Of a stretch of 64,000 nt of DNA, positions 21,376 to 32,538 are shown one piece after another (within the stretch, counting starts at the first letter, position 1; every line of letters begins with the position of its first letter). Source of the stretch: Phlebotomus papatasi (Eukaryota > Arthropoda > Insecta > Diptera > Psychodidae); the NCBI RefSeq assembly GCF_024763615.1, contig NC_077222.1, positions 38,316,001 to 38,380,000 of the forward strand, in the 5' to 3' direction. The translations under genes and the position numbers were made by a program. The notes beneath the pieces are model-generated. The model was given only the letters and a program-made list of their open reading frames with translations. It was not told where the DNA came from and made no database searches.

Positions 21376-23129
21376 ATAATAAGAAATAAGCTCATTTTTC
21401 AAATCATATGAATAACTACCCAAGAAACATTTTATTTTCCATATCAGAGTTATTAAAAATGAATATTAATACAATTTTCTTAGAATCTGGATTTATAAAT
21501 CATTAATTAATTTTCAACGTCAATAAAGTATGATTAAAAATATAAGGACAAACTGGACAAGATGATATATTGCTGGGGCTCACGTAAATAAATATCTTCA
21601 GTATCAGCATCTTCAATAAATTGAAGATGTTATTCATTTTTCAACTTCTGGAGTGAAATGCCCACCCCACGGCCACTGATGCTCATTCACTGAAGTACGA
21701 TAAAATTTGACTCTATAACAAAAAGCCCTAGTCACCTTCAGTACCTGTCTAGAGATGAGGGTTGGGGCGTGTTATGTTTTTTTTTTTCAATTTTCTGTTC
21801 TGCAATACAGTATTTTTGTTACTTGGGTACGCATTGTAAAATGGAAGAGTCTAAAAAGGACAGAAAAGTTATTGTAATTTATATAAGTTTATTCTGCTGA
21901 TAGATTTCCCATAGCGACAAGATCATGTATTCTGTCAGCAGTTTCAAACTTCGTTGCTATTTGATCCTGTTGGATATCTTCTTGAATTTGCTGATTGTGA
22001 GAGTTTTGGGATCAGGACACTGGAGGACCAAAGTCAAGGGATAGTCGAAGAGAAAACATGATCCACATCTTGTGTAAATCTCTCGATAAGTCTCTGGAGG
22101 CATGGACAACCCTTGGGATTCTTTCCTTTTTCCACTATTTATTTTAAACAATGAGCACATGAGTTTGTAGCAAAGGGATATGGGGGATGAAAAGTTACTC
22201 AATTTTCTGCTTCCAATCTTCAGCGGAATTTCATAGGGTTGATATACCAAGAGATGAGAGGGCAGGAAAAAAACTAACTTTCAATACACTCACTTTCGAT
22301 TGCTAGGCAAAGCCCCAAATTGACCATAAATATGTGCCAGAGGGGGAAAGTGTGTGTATGTTTGGGGACAAAAGCCTCGAGGCTCCGTGATGAATGGTGT
22401 CTCCCTGCGAAGTTGGTCTTCTTGCAGAAAATCTGTTGGTCTATCAGAATCAAATTGGCACACACACCAGTGCGGAAAATTCTTTTCACACCAAAGAGCG
22501 GAAGGAAATTGTGGACACCGGCTAAATCGAATCGATTCCATCACGTTCTTGGCCTTTTGGAGTCTTTCTCACTCTCCTGTGGACTTCCTGGGGAAGAAAA
22601 ACCATTGACTTTCAACACTGAAAAGTTTCACTTGAGTGGCTGGGTGTATAACGTAAAATATGGCGTATCAAGACACTTTCTTCACTCGAATTTTCAACAC
22701 ACTTTACCGTTTCGTCCTCGTTTCCACATATCCCTCATCCACCACTAAATTGAAATTCAATTTCGATGGAGAAAAGCCCAGGGAAAAGTGAACAAGAAGA
22801 CACTGTGAGTGTAGGAAATTCAAGAAAAGTCCCGAGAGTTTGATGATATGATTGAAAAGTGTATTATTGTGAGTCTCTTCACTTTTATCAGCAGATATAA
22901 GGTAATTTTCCACTAAACCGTATACATTCCCTCTGATTTTCTCACTCTAGGAAAATCACTTAATATCGATTGAATTTCTGTGGGTGTTTTTTAAATCCAT
23001 TTATTAGCTCGTGAAAATGTGAAGTTAGTTCCAAATAAATAGACATAAAAAAACATAACCTTATCAGTATTTTAATAACCTGAAAATGACAATACAACAT
23101 AAATTTTTGGTTTGTAAACAATCTAAATA
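21376..23129. other. Non-coding stretch, mixed composition
   Basis: The segment 21960..22760 is richer in G+C and holds overlapping open frames on both strands up to 142 codons. The longest frame begins with TTG, not ATG, and shows no domain. It may be a conserved intronic element or an old repeat. Confidence 0.35.
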
Positions 23130-23442
23130 CAGTAAAACCCCACTATAGGCCATCGCTCTAGTCCACAATTTATCGAGTTAGATTATGTTTTTGAGTACGC
23201 TACATGCAATGTTGTCATAATTATTATTTTAATAGTTTTGGCAAACTTTATTGAGTAGTTATGATAATTGTGATATATAATAAAGAGAGAGCGAAGACAA
23301 GTACCACAATCGCAAAGAAAGTAGAAGCCGTCGAGCAATTTCAATACTAAAAGTCGTTGATAATTTTAAAAAATGACACGGACTATAGTGCGACCCAAGT
23401 GTCAAATTGCAACCAAATATGGCCTATAGCAAGGCTCTACTG
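23130..23442. mobile_element. pogo/Tigger-like MITE, TA target site, 313 bp
   Basis: The left end CAGTAAAACCCCACTATAGG is inverted at the right end as CCTATAGCAAGGCTCTACTG, with a TA dinucleotide directly outside each end. CAGT-type ends with TA duplications are typical of pogo-like elements of the Tc1/mariner group. It has no transposase ORF, so it depends on an enzyme elsewhere. Confidence 0.78.
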
Positions 23443-24455
23443 TATTTCTGAAAATAAATCTAATTATTAATAATGAATAATAAACTAATAAACTAATTCA
23501 AATCTAATTTAAATAAATTAAATTAATTAAACTAATAAACTAATTTAAATTTAATAAACTAATTATTAATAACCTGTAACATTATCCTGAAGAGTGGATA
23601 ATTGGTTATCTCAAAGCCTAGGACTATAGGGAAAAATTAAAAAGTCGTGAACTATTTTTATTTTTTATTGACGATTTTGAATTTTTTATTTATTGAATTT
23701 TCTAATTTTCTGTCTAAAAATTTTTTTCCCCGGAATTAAATTTTTGGATGGAAAGTTAGAAATCTAGAAAACATCAAAGATTTTCGCAACTACCTCTGGG
23801 GGAAGTTAAAGCAAAAGCTTTGAACTGAAGCTTCCTCATAAGCTTTTCTCTATTCTTTATCAAAAATTTTATTAAACGTTGTTTTCTTCACCTCTGTTAA
23901 TCTTAATCTTATCAAGTATTTAGATGTAACTTAAGCTATTTCTTAATTTTATCTTTCTTTGTTGAAACTAAATAAATTAATTTGAAAAGAAAAAAATAAA
24001 ATTAAAATTCGATTTTCGAAATTTTGTAAACTAAATTCTTTAAAGTTTGAAAGTAGGTTTAGAGTTTAGACTAAATGGCTCTGTTCAATAATAACGTTTC
24101 GATGAGACAAGGCCATATCAAAGCCAAGCCAAACATAATCGAAAATTTACTGGAAGGCTTAAGTGTAAGTTAAAATGTAAGTCACATAGTTGCCGCTTAA
24201 ACGCTGTTTGTTCTTACATTTCGAATTTTCAGTATTTTTGACACTTCGAACGTTTGAATTTATTTGAAGTATATGTCTTTTACTTTTGTGCAAGTAGTCG
24301 ATTCAAAATTTCGAACTTACAACGGATATTTATTTACGTAGATTCTCTATGATATACCAGAATCGGTACGGTTGCAGTATAAACCTTATCGGGAGAGCCT
24401 TTTTATACAACGAGAGGTATTACTGAACCCAAGTATTTTTAGTATATTTTGAACT
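23443..24455. other. Non-coding stretch with AT tandem repeats
   Basis: Between about 23465 and 23575 the phrase AACTAATAAACTAATTTAAA is repeated irregularly. No gene is seen in the remainder. Confidence 0.45.
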
Positions 24456-24649
24456 TAGGGGGAAGTGGGACACCTTTGAAACCGGGGTACCTTTAGAATT
24501 GGGATTTTTCACCAATTTTTATATAAAATTGAGCCTTATCGTGATATAATTTAGCTTCTCAATCTGCTTGTGCAGCTAAATTATATCACGATAAGGCTCA
24601 ATTTTATTTAAAAATAGGTAAAAAATCCCAATTTCAAAGGTGCCCCACG
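24456..24649. mobile_element. Hairpin MITE family A, copy 1
   Basis: The left end TAGGGGGAAGTGGGACACC and inner AATTGGGATTTTTCACC oppose AAAAATCCCAATTTCAAAGG and TGCCCCAC. The centre is a near-perfect stem, TTGAGCCTTATCGTGATATA with its inverse, around a loop containing CTGCTTGTGC. The outermost bases of the right end are lost. Same family as 26167 and 50822. Confidence 0.85.
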
Positions 24650-26166
24650 ATCCGCTAAGGTTAATTTCAATGCATTTCGAATGAAATTTTCAAAAATTTT
24701 AGTGATACTTTAATCTTTATTTTGAGTCCAATGCCCTCAGTATTTCCTGAACTTTGAAATAAGTCGACATTTATCTGTAAGGCGGAAAAGAAAGGAAGTC
24801 GAGTCAATTTCAATTATTCGCCTCTTGAGCAAATATGACGAATGAGAATGAAGCAGTTGGGAAACTTGACAAATCAATAACCCTTTTGCCATGACTATGA
24901 TTTTCTTCAACTCAGTGGATGTTGTAATTTCTTGTTCTTCGCCTGAAGAAAATCTCCTGGTTTTTCTCTTTTGAAAATCATCAGAGAAATCACTGGTGGA
25001 ATGAGAATGACGATGATTTGAGGGATTTTCGTGAGATAAAAGCTCAAGTTGAAAGCAACGTATAAAATCTTTTATGCACGACATTTCTAGCTTTATTAAC
25101 TCGGGGAATGTTGACAGGGAGTCAGGGAGAAAATGGGTTATGATTCTTCCGGTTTACCCAATGAAATTGTCTTATTTCGTTGCACACAAAATGCCTCAAG
25201 TACCTCAATCCTCGTTCTCGACACTTTCTCTGGGGCCAATATTTCATCATCAAAACGGAATAAAAAATTATAAATGAGCTTGGTACGGGAGCGCAGTGTA
25301 AAGCTTTTATACTCAAAGTATGAGTACCAAGAATGAAAATGCACCACAGCCACAAATATTCCCGTTTTCCCTGTGTCGTGGCTTCCCAGCTTTCGAGAAT
25401 TTCTCATATGTGAAGCGCATAACATTGCAAAATTGCAGTCATGAGACAAGTCACATTGGGGGGGGGGGGGACTTTGGATGGCATTTGGGGGTGGATGGTG
25501 GACCTAAATCAAATGAATTGCAGCAATAATTTACATCGTTAGTGTCGGAAATAAATTTTCTTACCCAGGAGCTGTCGATTGAGGTGCAGCAAAGAATCCT
25601 CCATCTCTGTCCCCGAAGTTTCATGGCTTTTCTTCGCCAATTGCCTTGCACCGGGAATGGTAATGGCAAGAAGAAACACCACCGTACAAATGAGTGCTAT
25701 TAATTAGCCATTCTAGCGTCTTTTATCTCAACTCTCGCAATTCACTACTCCACTGCTTCTAATAGATTCCCCCCAGAATGAATCACACTCTCATTTGGCT
25801 CATGAAAAATAAACTTTCTTGCAACGTCTTTTCCTCTTCAATGCGATGGAGATGTTAAATTGGAGAGCGTGCAGACATTCCATAAAATGCCCCATTCTTA
25901 TCCTAATGAGCAGATATTCATAGCATTTATTGGACATTCTTGTGTTACTTGAGAAAAGCTATTATTAGAATTTTCTGTGGATTTCAACATCAATTTCTTG
26001 TCAAGTTTCTTATGGAATTCTAAAAGAACTTAAGATTATTCATGGAATTCGTGGACGTACCACTGAAAGATAAATGCAACTTCAATAAGTCTAAAAGAAA
26101 CTATTTAAAAGTTTATAACATTTAAAAAGTAACATTTCTATGTAAATGCTACACTTCTGAGGCTTC
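24650..26166. other. Non-coding stretch with a G-run
   Basis: A run of 13 G lies at 25458..25470. Several overlapping short frames around 25070..25670 have no domain and no splice logic I can defend. Confidence 0.4.
25458..25470. repeat. Poly-G run (13)
   Basis: Thirteen uninterrupted G residues; could form quadruplex-type structures or be an assembly soft spot. Confidence 0.8.
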
Positions 26167-26377
26167 TAGGGGGAAGTGGGGCACCTTTGAAAGTGGTGTA
26201 CCTTTGAAATTGGGATTTTTCACTTATTTTTAAATAAAATTGAGTCTTATAATTTAGCTTCATAATCTGTTTGTGCAGCTAAATTATATCACGATAGGGC
26301 TCAATTTTATTTAAAAATAGATGAAAAATCTTGATTTCAAAGGTGCCCCAGTTTCAAAGGCGCCCCACTTCCCCCTA
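26167..26377. mobile_element. Hairpin MITE family A, copy 2 (complete ends)
   Basis: TAGGGGGAAGTGGGGCACC at the left is inverted as GCGCCCCACTTCCCCCTA at the right. The interior hairpin arms TTGAGTCTTATAATTTAGCT and TATATCACGATAGGGCTCAA flank TCTGTTTGTGC. The right arm holds a small duplication of the TTTCAAAGG-GCCCCA module. Confidence 0.88.
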
Positions 26378-26501
26378 TGCATTGGGAACAATATTCGTCA
26401 AAAATTGCATTTTTGATGGAATTTTGACGTATCTACCTGCAGCAACGCAGGCGATTTCCATCAAGAAAGCATTTTCTGGCGAAAATTGTTGTCAATGAAG
26501 C

Positions 26502-26694
26502 TATTTACACCACCGCATTAGATTAGGATTGAACTGTTCCAAAACCGGATTAAGGGTAATTGAGTCTTAATCTAAGGCCGCAATCTAAACATTTCATTGA
26601 GGTTATTTAGACTGTCGTATTAGATTCTGACTGAATTGTCCCAAAAACCGATTTTGGGACAATTCAATCTCAATTCAATGCGGCGGTGTAAATG
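26502..26694. mobile_element. TIR element, 193 bp, TTTACACC ends
   Basis: TATTTACACCACCGCATTAG at the left is inverted as TTCAATGCGGCGGTGTAAA at the right. Inside, the phrase GATT-GAA-TGTCCCAAAACCG recurs in both orientations, giving nested stems. Non-coding. Confidence 0.82.
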
Positions 26695-27858
26695 GCCTGA
26701 ATGTTTAGAGGCCTTTACACAAAACTCTGTTTTATGGTCAAGGACCTCACTTATAAGCCCCAGATGGCGCAATTTTTGACAGATGTCAATGATTTTTTGA
26801 AATTACCTACCGTTAAAAAAATGAGTCATAATTTCAAGACAATCTAATTATGAAGTAACTTGATGATTTGATAAGGGTTGGCTTGATAAGATTTCTTGTC
26901 CTACTTCCAAAAAAAACAGAAAAATAATGTTCGAAAAAGAATGCGAAAAAGTCGAATAAACATATGCAAAACATTTAAGGAAGAAAGGAATGTGAATTTT
27001 GAATTATAATTAATTAAATGTCATGAAATTTTAATTTACTAGTTCGAATGCAATTCACAATTCTGAGTTGCAAGCAATCCGAACTCACCTCTAAGGAATC
27101 CTGGCTACCATAAGCTTATCTGGGCTTATTATTGGTCACTATCTATTCTAAATTGTTTGCAAATAATATGCTCAAAATAAAAGAAAGTTCAGAGCAGTAA
27201 CCGATTAAAACTCAAATGAGACATAGTCTGGTCGAATATAGCTTAGGGTAGATTGAGATAAGGAATGAGTGATTAATCAATTACACGTTTCAGTCCTCGC
27301 TATACAACATACTAAAATCTTATCCAAAACATCGTCTTGCTTTCGAAATATTTTGCATTAAATTCTGATAATAGACTTTTCGATTAATCACTCGCAACAT
27401 TCAATCGTAGAGAATTCGATGTTCTGAGTAACTTTAGTAAATGTATGTAGTCTAGTTTTCGAACTATTCGACATTGGATTTACTAAATCTTTGTTTATAT
27501 TAAATCGGCCTTAGGGATAATTGTGACAATTTCAGATATTCTGAAGATTATCCAAGATCATCAAATTCTGACAATTGGAACGGCAGTTAGAGTCACGTTA
27601 AGGTTTTTTTTTGACCCTTAATAGCTCGGATCATCGGAGTCGAATTTGATCCTGATTTGTGCTAGAAGGGCTAAGTTCTTAAAAAAAAGCCTATTTTTAA
27701 GATGTTCCAAAATGACGAAAGGAACAAGGGAATGGATATCAGATCCCCAGCTTCTAGTCTCAAACCAACATAACCTTTGCTGAAAACCGATTGAAGATTT
27801 CAGAAGCGTTTAAATTATGAACGAACGGAAGGTTACGAAAATCGATTTTTAGCGCATA
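26695..27858. other. Non-coding stretch with a dispersed repeat
   Basis: 27106..27145 carries CTACCATAAGCTTATCTGGG, a relative of 15038..15073; the AATCC/GAATC context before it is also similar. Nothing coding was seen. Confidence 0.45.
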
Positions 27859-28099
27859 TAAGGTAAAGTACCCTCTAGTCGGCCGGTTTCTCATCTCGGC
27901 CAGTGCGACTATTTATTCAATTTACTTAGATTTGTTATAATATGGTCTTACCGATTTAACATTAGAAAGTGTATTATATTATATATAACGTAAATCAGTG
28001 AAAATTTCATAGAAATTGACTATAAAACGTTAAAAAATTGATTAAATAATTCAACTGGCCGAGTTGAGAAACCGGCCGACTAGAGGGTACTTTACCTTA
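27859..28099. mobile_element. TIR element, 241 bp, GGTAAAGTACCCTC ends
   Basis: AAGGTAAAGTACCCTCTAGT plus CGGCCGGTTTCTCA at the left is inverted at the right as TGAGAAACCGGCCG plus ACTAGAGGGTACTTTACCTT. The arms are about 45 bp with nearly no mismatch. The interior is AT-rich and non-coding. Confidence 0.88.
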
Positions 28100-30048
28100 A
28101 TACTCGTGATCCATGAGTATCTAAATGTTTGTTTGCTTTGTATGTACAAAGTTTCGGTCCTATCTAACGAGGTCAAATTTTATCTCGGACCACGAGAACT
28201 GAAATTACAAAGAATTTCATATAAAACAGATGAATCGCTGTTGCATAATTTTTCCTTAATTTTCCGAATCCAGAAATTTTATCGAAATATTAAAATTCCT
28301 TCTCGGTTGAGAAGTTGAAATATAAATCTTTTATATAAATCAAAATTGATAAATTATGCAACAGCTCGTTTTTTGCGTTCATAAGTATCCTCTCTTCAAT
28401 GCACTTTGCCAATACAATTTCTGAAACCGTTGCCCCCATTTTTAAACAACTTCTGATTCTACTGGAAGCACTATATTGTTCAAAATGTTGAGAAATTTAA
28501 AAGATATCATTCTTTTCTGCTATAGAAGAATTCTCGTTTGCATTTCCGTAAGTAGAAAAATGCACGTGAATAAATTGAGAAATTCTTGGCAGCTGTTTTA
28601 TTCGACAATACGAAACAGATAGAGTCAGAAAAATCTAACATTATAATGAAATGCCAAATTCTTTACCATAAGATAGAGATACCAGAAATATTTTTGTGGT
28701 GAAATGATAAATAAGTTATGTGATATCGAATAAACGTGACACAGCCCATATTTTAGGGCTTTGCACAAAAAATATTGCCGATTAATTCAAATATAGGGCA
28801 ACAAATGACTGATATTTGGAGGAAAAAGCACCACATTCACCCCAAAATTGCTCAACAATGAAGTTAATCAATAAATGTGTATCCCTCAATGAGCACTCTT
28901 ATGGTTTTATATATCGAATTAATGGTCAATTTGAAATGGAGGAACAAAAAATGGGGTGTTAATTGATCCATTTTTGGAATTTATCATAAAATGAAACGAT
29001 ATTTGCCTGAAAATGCACAAATGGTGTATAATCTCATTTCGAAATCCTCCAATATTATCATCTATGACAGTTAGGGATGGTTTTGTAATTGTGAGAAATC
29101 CCTTATGACAAGGTGAAAAAAGAACCGAGAGACAATATAATCGAATTTTTATAACCGTAATTGGAATATTTTTCAATAAAAGTAGGGGGATTAAGCAATA
29201 TTCAAATGAACTTTATTGAACTATTTTAATGCAACTACATTTTCCACACCAGAAAAAAAGTGTTTTGTGTTGGGAGTTTTTGCAATAATAGTAAAATTGA
29301 GGAATAATTTGATAGTTTAAACCAGAATGTCTAAATAATCCTTTAAAAGCGAATTTAAGATAGATTAATTTTGAAAATTTAAGTTCATCTCCGTATTTGT
29401 TTCGTAATTTAAACAAAATAAAATTAGTTTTTCTTTGAATTATATAAAAGAGAATGCTTTCGTTTGAAATTCAATGTGCAGAACTTTCAGCATTTTTTAA
29501 ATTCATTTTTAATCGGATTAATTCTTTAATAACCGGTTTTGAAATTCAATATCTCTTTCGAAATAAAAGAGATCTTAGCTTCAGATTTATAACACAGATA
29601 ACATTCTTGGACTCAAATGTAAATCATTGTAACTCTCAAGGTTTCAAAAGCATTCAAGACCATAGTTCGAAAGCATTTATATATTAATAACAAATAAAAT
29701 TGAAATTAAAAACATAACCCAATAGATCAATTGAGTTTGAGAAATATTTGATCTTATGTTAAATAGGGTAGAGGCATCACTTATGGACGGTACACTATAC
29801 ACATATGAACATCTTGCAATAATCTTAAATTTTAACCTAAAACAAATTTCGAGAAATCATAAAATAATTAGTTTAGCATGTAAATAATTTTTCAGAAACT
29901 GTTTTAGTTAGGAATTTAAGATTTTTGCACGCTGTTCATAATTACATTTACACATTAGAAGGGATTTTGGTTAAAAAAAAACATTTTGAAGAAAAATGAT
30001 TTAAATGTGTAGAGTAGAGGCCTTAAATGTATAAAATATATAAAATGA
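28100..30048. other. AT-rich non-coding stretch
   Basis: No element or gene was resolved. GTAGAGGC occurs at about 29768 and again at about 30012, in direct orientation, bracketing about 250 bp of AT-rich sequence of unknown nature. Confidence 0.35.
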
Positions 30049-30183
30049 CGAGGGGTAACTCATTTCGGGGTACTCGAGCCAATCTGGCTGGGGAACCCAT
30101 ACATTTTTTTTCAGGAAACCCGGGGAACCCATACATTTTTTTGGGAACCCGAGCCAATCTGATTGATTATGAATTACCCCTTG
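30049..30183. mobile_element. MITE family B, copy 1 (135 bp)
   Basis: Begins GAGGGGTAACTCATTTCGGG and ends TGATTATGAATTACCCCTTG. It contains CGAGCCAATCTGGCTGGGGA near the left and CGAGCCAATCTGATTGATTA near the right, plus two copies of GGGGAACCCATACATTTTTT. The same family is inverted at 40153..40319. Confidence 0.8.
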
Positions 30184-32288
30184 TAAAATGATGACTTTAC
30201 CCTATAAGTTCTATTCCTTAAATTGGATTACTAAATAGTTTTAATAAAGATAACTTTATAATAACAAAATGTCTCAAACAAATTCGTGTAATACTTGTAC
30301 TTTTCCTCACAAACATTGAAAAAGAAAGCCATAATGAAGTGGTATATTTTACGTTATTGAGTGCGGATAATAACATGTTTTCTTTACGTAAAATATGTAA
30401 TTAAGTAACAAATTTTATATGGTATTATTCCATCTTCTGTGAACATTTTTCTTAAATCCTGTCATTAAATTTGCTGTAAAATATATTCGCATTTAGCTTT
30501 ATTATTTACTAAATGCGAAAGTAATAAACAAGTTCGTAATGAATAAAGGAATAAACGAATGAAATATTGGAATCCATTGCTAGCCCTTTAAGCCTTTAGA
30601 GATTAAAGTTTATCCATTCTAGTTTTATTATGAAATGAAATTCCTTAATTACTCTAGCTATAAATGCTCTGAGATTTCTGCCAAATGATTTAGAGTGCAT
30701 TCAAGAGAATAAAAGATTTTGCAAATATATCAACTTTGGAGTTTTGAAAGATAAAGCAGTATGAATGAAATGGGGCGTTATGAATATGAAGCAGAGGCAC
30801 TTGAATAATTGTCTAGTGGCGATGAGAAAAAGCCTTCGATAAATGGGTATTTCATTGTGTCTGGTTCATAAATGGGACTTGGAAAAAAAATGTTCTAAAT
30901 GTCCATGTCTCGTTCAATGAAAATTCGAGGGGAGGTTCACAAGGAGAAGACACAATGGTGAAAGAATCTCTCAAACAATTATTGCATTTGTTGAACGCCT
31001 AATTGAACCACAATTTGAATTTCATCATCATCTTTCTTATGTCTCACTGTGCCACTTAATGCTCCTTTTATGTGTCCCTTCCAAAAAAAAATGTTAATGT
31101 TGGGGAAAAAATGGAAATCAAGACTTTGATACTGTTTTCCCGTAGAAGTTTTTTTTTTTTTTAACTGGGGAATGTTGAGCTTTATCGTATTTAGCGGAAA
31201 TTTAATTTCACAACCTCTTTTATCTTTGACCCCTGCAAATGGCACAAAGTGCTTCCGCAAATGGCAATTTTTGGAGATTCAGATTTTGGTGTCTCCTCAT
31301 CATTGAACAACGAACACCTTTGGTACATTGCTGGTCCCTTTCTCCCAACCCAGATCTGGAGATTTCTCTACCATGGAAAGATTCAAAGCTCCCTTCCTCA
31401 ATGCTGAGCTTAATGAAGCAACATCCAAGATTTCTTTCATCTTGATGAGTTCATGTTTATGGTGATAGAGTGTATATAGGGGAAGCGAATGGGATATTAG
31501 TTTTTACGATTTTTTTTCTGCCTCTCCCCACATTCCGAGATAAATGTGTTTCCGGCAAAAACTTTCACCCACACGCACCAAGCTTCAAATAAAGCTCAAA
31601 TTGGGAAGATTTTTTTCTCTTTCCCACCAACAAAGCAAGTTTTTCCGGGGCTTTTTTTATAGGAGTTGAAAGAGCGGGAGAATTTTGTGGTGAAACTAAA
31701 TTCATTTCGAGTTCTTCAATTAAGGTTTTCGCTCATTCTGAGGATCGACACATTCTCAGTCCAAAAATAAAAAGTTTTGTAGCTACACAGTTCACATTTA
31801 TTTGCCTCAAAAACATCAACCACATGTAACTAAAGTTCTGCAAAACCAATTAAGAGTCCATTCAATTCAAGAAATCAATGCAGATTTCTCCAATTAAAAT
31901 TTATTACGATCCCTATTTCTTGAAAAAACCAGTTGTTGAAATCTACAGAAATTGAGCAAGAAATTTTCTACATGTACGAAATTACATAATTCAAGGGAGA
32001 GATATTAGTTCCGAAGTGGTGTACAGCTGAAAATGGAGTGCTTGGAAGTCTTTGGAAGTGGGAGTGTCCGAAAAAAGGTCTTTTCCGTCCAATTCAGAAG
32101 TTTGCAGACAATATGCTACTTTTAGATCAGATTTTAAATTTGAGCGGCAGGATAAGTCAAAAAAATGTCTTGACATTTTATAAGTTCGGGTATGATACAA
32201 AATGGAGTAAATAACGCAAAAATTTATTATAACTGGATTAGTGTTGTAATTTATCCTAGGAATTATTCAGTTGAACGTTATTAATTTA
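30184..32288. other. Non-coding stretch
   Basis: An ATG frame at 31239..31445 (68 codons) and others show no domain. The pyrimidine-rich patch at 31500..31660 is simple in composition. Confidence 0.35.
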
Positions 32289-32538
32289 CAGTAGATTCCC
32301 TCAAATTCGGGCATTTAGGACCAAAATGTCACCCGAATTAGAGATAAATTCGGGTGACAAATTTTTTGAAATGCAACGATTTTTTATTAATCTGCATACA
32401 CATATTGAGTTTACATACCCATATTAATTGTAAATTTCATTAAAAAAAATTACTTAATAATGCAAAATTACATAAAAACTCAGAGAAACTATGGCAAATT
32501 TGAGCATATTGGATTTATTTGTTAGCAAGATTCTACTG
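32289..32538. mobile_element. pogo-like MITE, TA target site, 250 bp
   Basis: CAGTAGATTCCCTCAAATTC at the left is matched by the inverse of GTTAGCAAGATTCTACTG at the right, with TA outside both ends. An internal stem, TGTCACCCGAATT/AATTCGGGTGACA, lies at 32327..32359. It resembles the 23130 element at its ends only. Confidence 0.72.

Noticed and set aside
22320..22748. 142-codon open frame on the + strand
   Set aside because: It starts with TTG, not ATG, overlaps equally open frames on the other strand, and shows no domain or splice context.
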